Positions 1 through 15,000 of a stretch of DNA of 64,000 bases are shown here, piece by piece. How positions within the stretch are numbered: the stretch's first letter is position 1; every line of letters begins with the position of its first letter. The DNA is from Owenia fusiformis (Eukaryota > Annelida > Polychaeta > Sabellida > Oweniidae), in NCBI GenBank assembly GCA_903813345.2, contig CAIIXF020000007.1, positions 24,043,564-24,107,563 on the forward strand. Direction: 5' to 3'. Under the pieces are notes generated by a model that did no database searches, was not told where the DNA came from, and worked only from the letters and a program-made list of their open reading frames with translations. The translations under genes and the position numbers were made by a program.

Positions 1-11
1 TATTTTTCCAG

Positions 12-3000
12 GAACTGAGAGTGAAGTGTGATTTCCAAGGTGAAAAAAGGTAAGTTGATATCTGAAAACATGTATCTCATTCAGGTAAAGTGTTTTTAGC
101 CTCCTTCAAAAAGTATTTGCTTTTTGTGCTTATATTCAACAAGTGTTAACCTAAATTTAATATCTTTATCTGTCAGTATAAAGGGTACTTCACTAGTCCA
201 GTTAATGGACAGTTCAATATAAAATATTCAAAATTTATTTTTTATTATCATGATTTTGTTTTGAGTTTGTTGACAGTGAACCTGGAAGGCTAAATTCTGA
301 TTAAGGATGTACTTAGCCCAGTATAAACAAAAGGAAACTGGCATTAACATTAAAAACAAAGACTTCAAAGGAGATTTCAAACACACTGAAGCAGTTCATT
401 GTAAGAAATATACATCTCAACGTCAAATAAGTTGGCAAAAATGCAGGACCTTCAGATGTAGTCTATTGTACTTTCTTTACCTTATTTGATTGCATACTGT
501 CTGTCCTGTGATCTCTCATTAACTTAAAAAAAGATCATGAAAATTGCACGGGATTTTACGAGTCTACTTACTACAATTATTAGCCTCATAAAGTTTGGAC
601 AACTGTAGTCTAATAGTATATAGAGGATATATCATCTCAAGTTGGTTGCTTTTTAGATGTTTAAAATTGATATATACGATGCATAAAAAAAACTTTATGT
701 ATTTTGAATAAAGCCCATCCAAAAATATAACAGAGTATATTTTTATCACTTTATCATTGATAAAGTATTGAAATGTAGAAAATATAGCAGCGTTTATATA
801 GTGACCTTGGTATGATCCTCTCAAGGAGGAATATCATTGAAGATCATTGAGAAGATCAATCAATCTGTTGTGTGCTATTTTTTGCCAGGGTCAAGTGGTC
901 ACTATCTGATAGTATCCCTGGGAAGAAAACAGAGTGGTTTAAAATACTCTAAAGGCATTTCTTCAAAATAACCCCTAGCTTGATTGAGCCCTTCTTTGTT
1001 GAATAAGTACAGAGATTCCCTAGAAGTGTCCTTATTTCTTTAAAATGCTGAAGATGTTTAATATCTTGACTGGCCTTGTGTTTTGTTTGAGGTTCACTTG
1101 CACCAGGATCTAGACCAGTACTATACTCTATTAACCTTCATTTTAAGGATAAATTAGACAACATGGTGGTCTTATCTTAAAACTCATCTGTCTGGCTGTT
1201 ATCTGGAAAATTAACCTGAATATGAGCCCTTGTGAAAAAATAATGGGTCACGCTTAGGATCATAATCCTAGGGTTCTTGTAATATGATGTATAAGTGTAT
1301 GCACCCTTGTGACCCCGAATGACTTTTTGGTTAATATCATTTCCTTGAACTGATGGGCATTTTCATGTAATGCATGACACCTTGGTTTTCGAAGATATGA
1401 AATATGTGTTTTTTTGCATTTGTAATTTGAATATGCACCTCTTATATGCAGCCCTTTCACTAAGATGTGATGCTTTCAAATGTCTTCATCTCAAATAACA
1501 GTAATAGTATTACTGTTTACTATAGCTGTATATCCCAGTGTGTGCAGACCCGATTCAGACATATCATAGAATTTAAGAAACTCAGAATTATAATGTAAAT
1601 AAAGCATGGGTTGAAGCAGCGAATTTATATACTATAAATTATTCTAAGTAGACTTGATAATAATTCAAAAGAAAAAAATACAGTAGACAAATTTGTTTTG
1701 AAGTTTCAGAATGTCTCATAAATATAATACAACATAAGATTTGCTTCATTCATATTCTAATCTCATTTACTCGACATTTTCCCACAATATTTTGTTAATA
1801 TGTTGAATAGAGCTAATTTTTTGGCTAAATAAACATTTGACTTGAAGTACATGTATATATGCAGTCTAATCGTAAATACAATCTAGTGAAATACTTTCAC
1901 GTCATAGTTATGTGTGAACAAATGTTTAGCTTTAAAGTGACTAAGTACATGAATAAAATGCAATTCATTCTCAAATATCCATTCAGCACGATTTTACTAT
2001 TTATGCAGCTCATTTTTAGATCAAAATAAAGTAGATCGTATTTGAATGTTTTTTTTTAAAATTTTTGATTAAAAGTACATGGTCATCTCTAAAATCATCA
2101 GTTATGTTATATATACAAATGTATAGTACAGTGAAACTTGTTTAAAATAACTATTATAAAACAGTATAAATATCCATTCTACCGACACAACCTCATACTC
2201 ATCAAATCTTTTTATTACACTTCCAAAATTAAAATCATGATATGACATATTTTATCTCTCAGGTTTTATTCAAAATAACCAAGAAAAATTGAAGATAGGT
2301 TAAAATATTATAAACACATCTTATCTTCCTCTTACCAGTCTTCCAAATAAAAATAGTAAACATACATTCTGATTTATCAGAGCCCCTCTTTACCTAATGC
2401 TTTTGAGAGACTTCTGACTATTCCAAAAGGATAGTAAAGGCTGTGGATCCCACAATGGTAAACATAGAATTTGTGTGTTCTAGCCCTAGAATTTTCTAGA
2501 ACATGTGATAGACTGGAATGCATAATAGCATATACATGTACGTACATATACATCTATTACAATATTACACTTTAACATGATCAATAATTAATTGATGATT
2601 CAGGTAGTAGTAAACATAGAATTTGTGTGTTCTAGCCCTAGCATTTTCTAGAACATGTGTTAAACTGGAATGCATAATAGCATATACATGTACGCACATA
2701 TACATCTATTTCAATATTACACTTTAGCTTGATCAATAATTAATTGATGATTCAGGATTAAAGTATTTACTTGAAGTACCAACCATCTTGAACTTCAAAT
2801 AAACAATCAATATCAAAGATAAATTCATAAGAGACCTTTCATTTGTCAAATGTATCCTTCAGAATTATAGCTAAGATTTGTTTATTTTGACCTTTTTCAA
2901 CTTGTGTTGTGTGTGAATTCAGTAATTGAAATCAAGGTTGTCAATATCATTTTTATAAAATTTTTAAAGATTGTACTTTGAAATGTTGAGATTTGTTTAT

Positions 3001-6000
3001 CATCCAACCAGTTTGATTAAGTGACCTACGTGTAGCTATTTCATTAATATTATTAATGAGATTCTTGAACATTCTTTATCATTTTATAAATTGTAATTCC
3101 TTTAAGTGTTTTATTTTTCTTATATTGAGCAGAGTAGGAAAATTTTCTCCATATAAAAATGATGCTAAACAGAGATTTTAATTCTCTTAGCCTAACATAT
3201 AAAGCGATGTGTAGACAACTCAGAATCTAGTACTGTAATAGAATCTAGTACTGTAACCCAAGTACCAATTAATTCAATGGAATTTTTCATGCTAATAACA
3301 TAGCACCACACGTGCATTTGTTTGATGTGATGATTATCTTCAATTCGAACAAGTGGCCACTTAATTATTATAGAGATCTCACTATGTTTGTTTGATGTGT
3401 TTCTACTCCTTAGTAAGGATCAAGATGCCATATCACCCTTCCATATATGGACCAGGGACCTGTCATATTTCTCAAATTATAAATTCTTAAAGGAATAAAC
3501 TGTAGGATAGTAGATACGAGTGTATGGAGAATAACAGTAAAAAATAATAAAATATGTAAGGTAATTTTAGAAAAACTTCAATCAGGGAGAGAATTAAGAT
3601 AGCCGTAAGTTTTTTGAAATTGTCACAATAATTTTAGTAGGTAGGATGTCACCTCTTGACTCGAGCATCAATCAGTTTGGAGAATGCTCGAAAAAGCTGT
3701 GTAGCTAAGGATTAGGCAAGAGTATACATACACTATGATACTTATGTTTTAATTGATTTTTCACCTTGTTTGAAAGGTAGTGTTTGAAACAATGTCATTC
3801 TAATCTAAACCAATATGCATATTGAAATTGAAATTGTACTGTGACCCTTTTACTCTCTTGCAAATGTGGCAGTACCCCTAAAATTATGCAAGTAAGTCAT
3901 CGTCAAATTCTCGCGATGTTACCTGTTGTCTTGAATACCAAAAAATGTTAGATGCTCATACCACATGGAGAGGGAGAAATGATTACTAAGATAGGCAAGT
4001 AGGAATAAGCTATCTGGCTTATTAAACATCGTATGGGCTTATAAAACTGAAATCATGCTTAAACATATTTTTCCGTTGCCCAACAATCCCTTCTTAATTC
4101 ATTTATTCTTGTAACATTGGGCATGTCAAGGAGATGTCATTGTTAATCATGATGTCCAAATAGTTCTGTAATGTAATATATAATCTTGTTGCATAGCTCT
4201 GGTCTATTCACACAACTTAATGAGAAAGATGTGTTGGTAAGGTGAACCACAGATTTACTCCTAGTCCTTGTTTATCCCATACATTGAATAAATCCATACA
4301 CAGATCCTCATTTGAGAAGGTATTATGGGGACCAGAGGCTCTGCTGCAAAATTAATATTGTTGCACATGTATATGTTGTAATGAAATTGCAAATGCTAAC
4401 TGTATATTGTTGTGTGTATTTGTAGAGCAATGCAGATTAGAAAACCAGTAAAGTATGCAGACCTCTGTGAGAAAGTGAAACAATACTATGGCAGGAGCCT
4501 TCAAATATTCTATACACCTTCAAATAATGAGGTAAGATATGGTCACCAAATAGATGATCGGGGGGGGGGGCTGACCAGAATGCAAGTCTTCTCTGTTTAT
4601 GTGAATTCCTCTCCATGGACACCTATTTAGCCTTAACACCCCTGTTAGGAGCTGAGAGGAAACTTCTCTAGTCTTCCATCAGTTGTTAAAATTCTGAAAT
4701 GATTCATTGGATCCAAAAAGTCTGAATTTATGACAACTGCATGCAGTAAATAGACCCATAGCAAAATATGTTGTAAATGTAATTGATGTTTAATGTGCAA
4801 TTTATTTAAGAAATAAACCAAAGTTTAAAATTGATCTATTGTTTCAATTTAACGAAATGTGTAATTGTACATAATATACCCTATATTTTTCCAACTAGGT
4901 GGTCATTCCAATTAGCAGCCAGCAAGACTTGGACAGTGCCGTTGAACTGGTGGAGCGCAGTGAGCATATGAAAAGTTTGCGATTACGACTCCAAGCTGAC
5001 AGTAATTCTAACAGTCTATCCCCTGCTAGCCAGCCCCCTGGTAAACTGGGGGAAATATTTCAAGTAAGTTACTGGCTCTATGGTAGATCTAATAAGTTTT
5101 AATTGTCTGAATTGTAGAGGAATTATTTTAAAGGTACCATATTAATAACGCAATTAAATTCTTTTGACTCCCAACAATTAACCCTGAAGTTACCAAGAAA
5201 GGACATTTGATGTGAGTTTGATAATTTTTTCTCATTCTTTAGATTTGTTTAATATTAATTAAATTTTGATGTCAAAGACAATGATAATATATGCAGTGCA
5301 TACAAAGATAATATATGAACACAATTTTAGAAATGCTAACAAAATGTATAATTTCTGTTTTTCAGAACAAAACACAAAGTAGCTCAAAAACAGGGAACAA
5401 TAATACTTTAATTCGTGTTCCGGAGGGCAGATACTCACCACCCCCAGGCACTGTACAACCACACGAAAAACATTTTCAAAGTCAGATCTCAAGACATTCA
5501 GGCGAGGGCGAGTTTATTCCAGAGGCTCATAATGATGAGGTAACCCTTACAAAATATTCCAATATGGTGATGCCTTTGCAAGGGCTTATTTTTCTTTAGT
5601 TGATGTGTTTGTGCTATTCGTATTATTTAATTTTATAAATAAACACTAAAGTCATTGAGTCTTCACAAATTGAGAAGGATAAGAGGATGTAAAATCTAAA
5701 TATTTGACAAAATATGAGTTTGGGAATTTTGCTGGAACATTAAAAATTCTACTTGAACCACAGAGACAAAAAAATAGTAAAGACAAATGAAACAATTTAA
5801 AAAAGTTTAAAATACCTGTTTTAATGAAATACATTCAAATAATATATACTTAAAAACATTATATATACATTAAAACAGTCGAAAATATGCATTTGCTTTC
5901 CACATTGTCGTAAAATTGTTAGATGAAATATTTTCAGAGATCAATTCTTTGCAAGGGTTAACAAAAATAATACTTATAATACTAATTTGCAAATAAATTA

Positions 6001-9000
6001 TTTATTTTACTTATATTAGCTTAAAAACAATGATAACAACAATACATGATGGATATATTTTATTTTGACACTAAAAGATTAATACTTGACGAAAATGCTA
6101 ATTTATGCAAATGAGGTATATCTTTTCTATAATAGGATTAAAATGAATATTAATTGTCAATCATGATTTTTTTTCAAGGAAAAGTGAAACTAACATATAT
6201 ATGATAATTTTGATACAATCCAAAATATATACAATTGATAACTAGAATTTATTTAACTTCAAAAAAATATTACCTAAAATGGTAACACCATATTATTGGC
6301 CAATACACTTGAAGTACTATATAAATCCATTATCCAAAGGAATATGGATGGAAGTGGGTGTCTTGGCGACACACGAACATCGATCGCTTGTCTCAGGCAG
6401 ATCTGTTTGTAGTTACCCCCACACTTCTATATACAGGGACCTTCCTGAAGCTTTGCGCTCAGTAGAGGGTCTAGTCAAAATTTCCCCCTCAGGGTTTGAA
6501 ATTAAGGGTTTAATTAGGTTACGGCCTGTCCTTAGTAGTGCTAAGTTTCGATGGGTTAAACTTCATACATTTGCAGCACTTCCACAAGGCACTGTGTGTG
6601 ACAGTCTGCCATAATTTTAAAATTTGTTTTTATTTAATGATAATATTTGTATTTGAGTGTAATGAAATTATAATTTATGTCTCAAACAGTGTGAGAAAAT
6701 AGTTTATGTAGCACTTTAAAGGTAGATACTGCATCCTTTCATATTTTTACCATTTGAAACGAGTATAATGTTTTATTATGTATAATTTATTTTTGAATAG
6801 TTGAGAAATATTTGACATGATTGTGTTTAAAACAACTTTTATAGGTAAAATAGTATGCAAAATACAATGTATTTTTGGTCATAAACTTTGGCTTGTCACT
6901 GCCTATTTAATTGACATTTTATCATTTTTTAAGGACAGCGCTTCAAAGTATTTATTTCAAAAGTTATCACATTTTTATTGCATTAAAGGAGTAAAACATG
7001 ACTTCATATGCATCATGAAAGCCTTAACCTACCATTGAACTCTCACATCAGATTGAGCATTTATAAAAAAAATTCAAAAAGGTTTACTAACTGTTAAAGA
7101 AAGGATATGGCCTGTATAAAATTCTGTAATCAAAAACATCATCGGAGTGTTATTCAAATGCATTGGCAGAAATGTTAAGGAGTTATAAATATTTGAATTA
7201 GTATTTTGAAATAAAAAGATTTAAAGGGGATTTGAACTAGACTAAGAATAGATAACTTTTGTTACAAGTTTAGAAGTCAGTATTAAAATTTACTAACTCT
7301 GCAAATTTTAATTCAATCATTAATATTCAAGGCATAAGACACATTTCTGTTTCGTTTTGCATTCATTTTCACTGCATATTGAAAAACTAAAATAACAAAT
7401 ATATCTGAATCGTGACAATATTTCCCTAGCAATAAGTGATCAAAACATGTTTACTATACCACATTTTGAAAGTGCCTTATAGATGTCTTTAATGTTGGAG
7501 CTATTAAATGCCTCTGATACAGTATAGCAAAATGTTTGGGATAATGTTACTCCTTTGAATTTAAATAATATTTCCCCAATTGATCACTGGGGAAGATGAT
7601 CACTTTAATTCTATTGGTTCAGTTAATATCTCATTCATATTCATTGTAATCGTCAAATTAAAAAGAGAAATGATCTTTGTGCCAGTTGCAGGATTGCGTC
7701 AGGTCTATCTACTGTGCCCTCCCTTAAGTTTCCCAGAGATAGAGGTGCAACTTTAATGAACTATTGTTTCATCATTTCAGTATGAAAGTCCAGACAGTTC
7801 AGTGTCAGGAAGTAGGACCTCCCTAGACAGTAGTTTTTACAGCACTCCGTAAGTATTATACAATATGCAAAATATTATACAATAAGAACACACAATAAGA
7901 CATTCACATTTTACAACAGTATAGTTTACAAGGACCTCTTATTTATGTTGAGTGTTACTGAAATAAAGAAAATATTATTCCGGGACTCTCATTTTATAAC
8001 ATACCAGTGATTTCTAAAAGATGTTGCTTAAAAGAGTTGTTTAACCTTGTCAGACTTAACAAATCCCCTTATAATGGAGCATATGCATATGTTCATAGAA
8101 AATTTTTGATCCTTTCAGAGAATTTGATAAATTTATAAAATGTTATCTTTATAAATGTCATGGTGTAACAACTCCTTTCATTTTTTACCACCGTTTATGG
8201 ATTTGTGAAAGTACATTATATTGTAGCCTTGCCCAAGTAGGTATTTTTTTTACTTATCTGATCTTGAATTATTACCGCCTTGTACAATCCAATACATCTC
8301 CGCTGATGTTATCCTTTAGTTATTCAGCGGTTTCGAGATTTCCATAATACTAACGCTGTCGGGGGTATCGCGAAATTTTATTGATTGACAAGATCGCATG
8401 GACACGACGTGTGACTTCAGGCTGATTGACCAATCAAAATGCTATCAGGTTGACCTGCATAAACAAAGCAAACTGTCTACGACTTGAAATTCAATGATCT
8501 GACGAGTGATTCTTTTTACAATTTATTTAATTATGTAATTAATGTAAGCAGTCATTACTATAAATTAAATCATGCGATTCAATGTTGATTTAAAACTGAA
8601 ATTGCGTTGAAAATGCACGAAGAGCTAGCCATGCAGTCGTCGATCTGATTCAGTGATTGAATCTCAGCCTACTGTTCGATCATTTGAATTCAGCGATCGT
8701 TTCAACGTTTCTTGTTGAAATCTTCTCACCTCCGGGTATCCGATCGATGAATCCATTAAACTCTGATCGATATTTATCTGATAAAATATTTGTATTTTCA
8801 TGATGAATTTGTGCAAGATTTGACTGTGCATAATAATGAGCTAACGCGTCAGGGCAGTCGTTGATTGGTCAAATTTTACCGACATTAACATTGGGTCGGT
8901 AAAGCACATGGCTTTCTCTTGGGTACAAGACGGTCATAATAGAAATCAAGATATGAATGAATCAACCATAACAAATGTGTATACAGGTGCTCCACCTATT

Positions 9001-12000
9001 ACTAATAATTGAAACTACATTTTTTAATGATAACCATTTTTCATTTATTTCCTCATTAAGATTTTTATGTTTACAGTGGTGATACCTTTAACCATGGAGA
9101 CACATTTCCATTGCGGGGAAAACCAACTAGTTCAAGACGAAGTGTTTACTCTGACACCACGTTTGATGAACCATCGTGTAAGGCTATATTCTGTAATCCA
9201 CCACCACAGTAGATCTTTTTATAGATTAATTCCCTATAGTTATAAAAAGCAATGCAGTGAATAACCTTATCATGTTCTTATTGAAGCGGTGTCACCTTCT
9301 AATTGCTATACTTTTCAGACAGCTCCTGTTACTGAGGCAAATTTGAAGATATTACGTTACCTTTCATGGCTTGTTGTAATCTTTCAAATTTCAAGCAAAT
9401 CTCATTGATTGAAGTTGGTTTTTAATGAAAATACATATTACAAATTTGAGATATTAATATCCAATGTGGAGTCATGTACATTTGAGTGGCGTGCTATCTA
9501 AACTTGTGCGCAATTACTTATAAGCGGTTACTATTTCAGCGGGTGATGGTCGTGTAAAAGGTGGCACTTATCCTAGACGATTTAATAATCCAACTGAACA
9601 AATGGAACCAGAAGGTATGTACATGACCTGGCAACAAAACATCTTCTTGACACCTACATGACAATACACCCACCAAGCAAGGAATCTTCTTGAATGAGAC
9701 ACTCTAAAGACACTTCCATATATTGCATATGGACACCTACTCAAATATATATCTATATACATGTACATGTATGTATATATGACATATACATGATAGAATC
9801 CCATGTCACTTACTGTACATATTGCATCCATTGCTACATATTCAACAAACATTGCTACATATTCAACATACATTGCTACATATTCTACATACATTGCTAC
9901 ATATTCTACATATATTGCTACATATATTGCTACATATTCTACATACATTGCTACATATTTAACATACATTGGTACACATTCTAGTACATTGCTACATATA
10001 TTGCTACATATTCTCCATACATTGCTACATATTTAACATACATTGCTACACATTCTAGTACATTACATATATTGCTACATATTCTCCATACATTGCTACA
10101 TATTCTCCATACATTGCTACATATTTAACACACAATTGTACATATTGAGTGGAATGTGCATGCTCTCTGCAAGTCACAGTGAGGGTGTTAAGATCAAATC
10201 ATTATTGAAGAATCTTAAGACAAATATTTGTCCCTGTATGCTGCCTATAATAAGGTGGTTGGTTTGGTATGGTTCAACTGTGAACTTTGATTTGATACAT
10301 GTTTACATTTATTCAATTACTTTTTATATGTTTTGATAATAGAATTGCATGAAATCATTTTTATATTTTCATACTGTCTTTGTACACTTGATTTAATTCT
10401 AAAAAATTGCATTGTGAGTTTCCTTGCACTCTACTGGTAGACTTGAGTCCCTATGGTAATGGTTACATCCTATGTAGAATTGTATTGCATTGTATTGTAG
10501 GTCGAAAAACATTCCCTCGTGTGCGTGGTACAAATCATGAGTTGTATCAGAATGAGTTGCAGCATAGGTATGGGTCATCCCGGGGTAGTGCGGGATCACT
10601 CAGCACAAGTAGCAGCAGCAGCGGTCAAGTCCCCGATTTTGACTCCCCCGAGGGTCGACGGAGACGTGAGAGTGAGTTAGATTTAGCCGCCTTGGGTTAT
10701 CCACAACTCAGTCCTTCTTATGTCTGTAAGTGGTGCACACTGCATGCTTTGTCTTCCCAATCAACACATGGGGGCTACATATTTTAAAGCAAAGTATTGG
10801 GGTTCACATATTGTAAAGCATGGGGTTCCGGAGTTATGAATTGTAATGCATGGAAAGTTGGATTACAATTTGAAAGGCATGTATATTTGCAGCAAATACA
10901 TATTTTGTCTCACAAATGGAATGACATTTACAATGTGTTGGTTAGGTAGATTGTAGTAGTTTATTTGTTTTACTTTAGATTTTTTCACACAGTTTCTTTC
11001 ATGAAATGGAATGGAAATAGATAATGAAAACAGTGTATAAACAGTTGAGTTCATTTGAATCAACTGATTATGTTAAAAGTTTGATATTACACCCTGGTCT
11101 ACAATTTCTACTCTTGATTGTGATTCAAACATCACTGTTCCACAACTAGTTACTTTGAAGGAACGTCAATGTAACAAAATGGATGAACTTCCTGGATACG
11201 AGTTTTTTGTTTTATCGATTTAAACCTACTTATAAGTAAATTTGTGGATTATCATTTGGCACAGAGTTAGATGATATAGCTTTAAGAAATGCTCTCGATT
11301 TGGAATTTGATTTCTAAATAAAGCTGTAATTCATGCATTAAGACCATCATTTTTGTTGAAATACATTGGTAATATAACAGACTTTCGTCAATGTAGCAAA
11401 AGCGAGGAATTAAATATATGAATTGCAACTTCATTTACAAAACAAAATCCAAATCGAAGAGATTTATTAAAGCTAGACCATATTTTGTAGCTTTGTGCCA
11501 AATTACAATCTGCAACTTGACTTATAAGTAGGTTTAAATCGAGAAAACAAAAAAAAACTTGTAACCAGGAAGTTCATCCATTTTGTTACATTGACATTCC
11601 GTCAAATAACTAGTTATGGAACAGTGAACATGGCAGAAGGGTAAAAATCAACAAATTGGCAAAAATCTCAGATTATTTTTGCAAAAGTATTCAAATTTTT
11701 ATCTCTGTAGAAACATATCATTATTAGAAGTACAGTTTTGCAGATCAATGAAAACATGCAACCTGATTGGTTGTGAAATATGAGCCATGTTTCAATCAAA
11801 AGTATTTTTTGTGTTACTAACAAATTTATGTTTCCTCATTAAATGTTAGGTTGATGTCACACATCATCTTATATTCCATTTATTATTTTCCCAATGAATC
11901 TAATTTGTGGAGTTACAGAGAATGCCTCTGAACATCTGATTTTACCTCTGTCTGGGTGATAACTCGAATACCGTTGGCCCAATATTGTTAATATCATATA

Positions 12001-15000
12001 CACTTTGGCTCTTGAAAGCCTATTTCAAATATGACTATTTGGCAATTGTTTTTGTGTAGAATTTCGAATATTGTTGTTGGAACTTGTGAAATTGTGATAT
12101 CATTATCAGCTCACATGGTGAACTATTTGTTTACCTGCAAATACACAATATTATGCTGAATAAGTTCAAAATCTGAAGTATTTTTTCGTAAAAATATCAT
12201 AAGAAGCTCCAAATATAATTTTGAAAAATGATTTACATTTTTAAATGTGTCATTTCATGTTCTATAATTTGAGAAGATAAAGTGGGATTTTGTTGATATC
12301 TCATGTACAAGATAAACTCAAGCATGACACTTATTTTTGGCATTTGGTCTTGTATGATAGTCATTTTGAGAAATGATAGCTGTCATTCTTTTCTGATGCT
12401 TGACAAGAAGTTTGATGGGTTTGATGTGCTTCATCTTGGCATTGTCATTATCTAATTTTTTTTTTTTTTAATTTTTTTTTTATTTGATTACATAATGCAC
12501 TTCTTATTTTATTTTATTACATTTGATATCTTTTACTTAGATGATATTTTTTTATTTATTATTAGATGAAATAGTTGCTCCTTAATAAAAAATGTACTGC
12601 AAATTGTACTTTTTGTATCTGCTTTTTATTTTCGTTTTGTGTCATTGTGGGATTAGCTATAACTTGTATCATCTTTGGTTTTGGGAGCACAAAACATGGT
12701 ATCTACTAACTAAATAGAATATGTTATATGGTACATGTTATGTTGTTATATTTTAGAGTTATTTATATGTATAGTTTTCTTATTAATTATAGACACAAAC
12801 AATCACTCACATGTTTAGTTTACACTCTTTTCTCACTGACTAATCTCCATATAAAAAAATATTGATAAGATGTTTCTGGATACACTCATTTACTTTGGTG
12901 CCATGTTCAGTGGTACAATTTAAAGCAAAGAATTTTGTGTCTCTCGAGTGCCATTTGTGGGGTATTTATAGTGTTTGGTGTTCCGCGTGCTACTTAGAAA
13001 CATTACAAAAATGTTATTAATACTCTAGTTATGTCACCACACCACCAAGTGCTGACAAAGTGCTATTGTCGCCAATTTATTTGCAACTGATATATTAAAG
13101 TGCATGTACATGTACAATGAGGCGGTTAGCTTTCTGCATTTGACCTGTAACACATGGTTACATTTGAACATTTTTTGTCTCATCTTGTCCTGTTAATTGT
13201 CATCAAAATGCATATCAATAGAATCAATACAATATACTATTACTATAAGATAATTTAATAGTTATAATGCCAAAATAACAAAAGATTTGTGTTTTTGGAC
13301 GTTTGAATATAAAAATGAAAGTAAGTTACTTGGAGGTAAAAATATAGCAGAATCTCAAATTATGGTTGCTGGAGTGAAACTGGGGCATGTGAAGCCTATT
13401 TTAGATGAAATATTTACTATTATGGGAACTGTTGTACTATTGCAGCCCCTAGAGCCCCTACTAACTGGAAGCGAGGAAAGATTCTGGGTAGCGGAGCATT
13501 TGGTCAGGTGTTTGTGTGTTATGACGGAGACACTGGACGAGAGTTGGCAGTTAAGCAAGTTCCCCTTGGTACACCCACATCAGAGACATCAAAGGTAAGT
13601 AATAATATAATACTAATATTAATATATGTAAAAAATATATGCATTACTATTACTATGCATTACTTCTCTGTTGAATAAAAGAATCTAAAGAGATACTCAG
13701 GTAATAAGTCTTAATTCTTACATCAAATTCCATTATAACAGTTTGGTTTTCATTAATCATTGTCACATGTTTATTGTCACAATATCTTTCTTTGTTTGTT
13801 TTGTTTTAGGAATATATTTTTTGCAAACTATTAAGCAACGCATTACTCTTTTTGAAAGCAAATGAATTTATAGGCTAAATGTTTAACTCATTCATGAGAA
13901 ACTTCAATCAAATGTATACATACATGTAATTGTATCTTTATTTAGGAAATCAAAGCATTAGAATGTGAGATCCAACTGTTGAAGAACATTCATCATGACA
14001 GGATAGTGCAGTATTATGGTTGCCAGGAAGATGAAAAACATCTATGTATCTTCATGGACTACATGGCTGGGGTGAGAAACAATGGAAAAAATCACGAAGA
14101 ATTGGATTTTAATTACAAAATACCTTCATTTACTTGATCAGTCATTAGTATTTTATGGAGAGAGCTTATAATAGACATCTTATGTATTCATGGGAAGGCA
14201 TTTCTCATGCTTTTTGACTTTTCCAAAATTTCAGTAAATGTTCTGAAAAATCTATTTATTAAAAATGCAATTGAAATGACCCATTCGTTCAATGTGATGA
14301 AAAGTTTTGCTCAATTCTACACATAATTGAGAATCATTGGAATAATTTTGATTGGTTGTATTTTAGGGCTCAGTGAAGGATGAGTTACGCACATATGGTG
14401 CGTGTAAAGAGAATGTTACGAGGAAGTACACACGTCAGGTTCTAGAGGGACTTGCCTACTTACACGATAGACTTATAGTACACAGAGACATAAAAGGTAA
14501 CTACATATAGCTTAAACTGGGAAAAGTAGCATTCGGATACTTGTCACACTTTTTTGACAATTTCAGGATAGTCCTTTCGATGAAAAAGGTGCAATCTTAA
14601 TTCTTCAATAATTTCTATATAATTGAATCAGATATATCAATTCTTTTTTGTAAAATAAAACTTTTTGTCATATCTGTCCTCAAAGTCTAAAAAGTTCATA
14701 CATAATTCAGGGAAATATATTCTACTGATTCTAGTATTAGCATGGTTTTCTACATGTAGAATACTCTTTTAATAGTAGCCCAAGATGATAACTTGTTCTG
14801 TATGTTTAGGTGCCAATATACTTAGAGATGCTGCAGGAAATGTGAAGATAGGAGATTTCGGTGCCTCAAAAAGGCTGCAGACAATAGCGACCTCTACTGG
14901 CATGAAATCTGTAATTGGGACTCCCTATTGGATGAGTCCAGAGGTTATCAATGGCGATGGTTATGGCAGGAAAGCAGATATCTGGTAATTAACTGTCTTA

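Noticed and set aside
9568-10336. Several Tyr/Ile/Cys-rich open frames on both strands
   Set aside because: They are translations of the ATTGCTACATATTC minisatellite, which lacks stops in several frames. They lie in a MAP3K intron.
13287-13598. 103-codon open frame overlapping the first kinase exon
   Set aside because: Only 13446-13594 in a different frame encodes GSGAFGQV and AVKQ; the longer frame is a shadow of intron plus exon.
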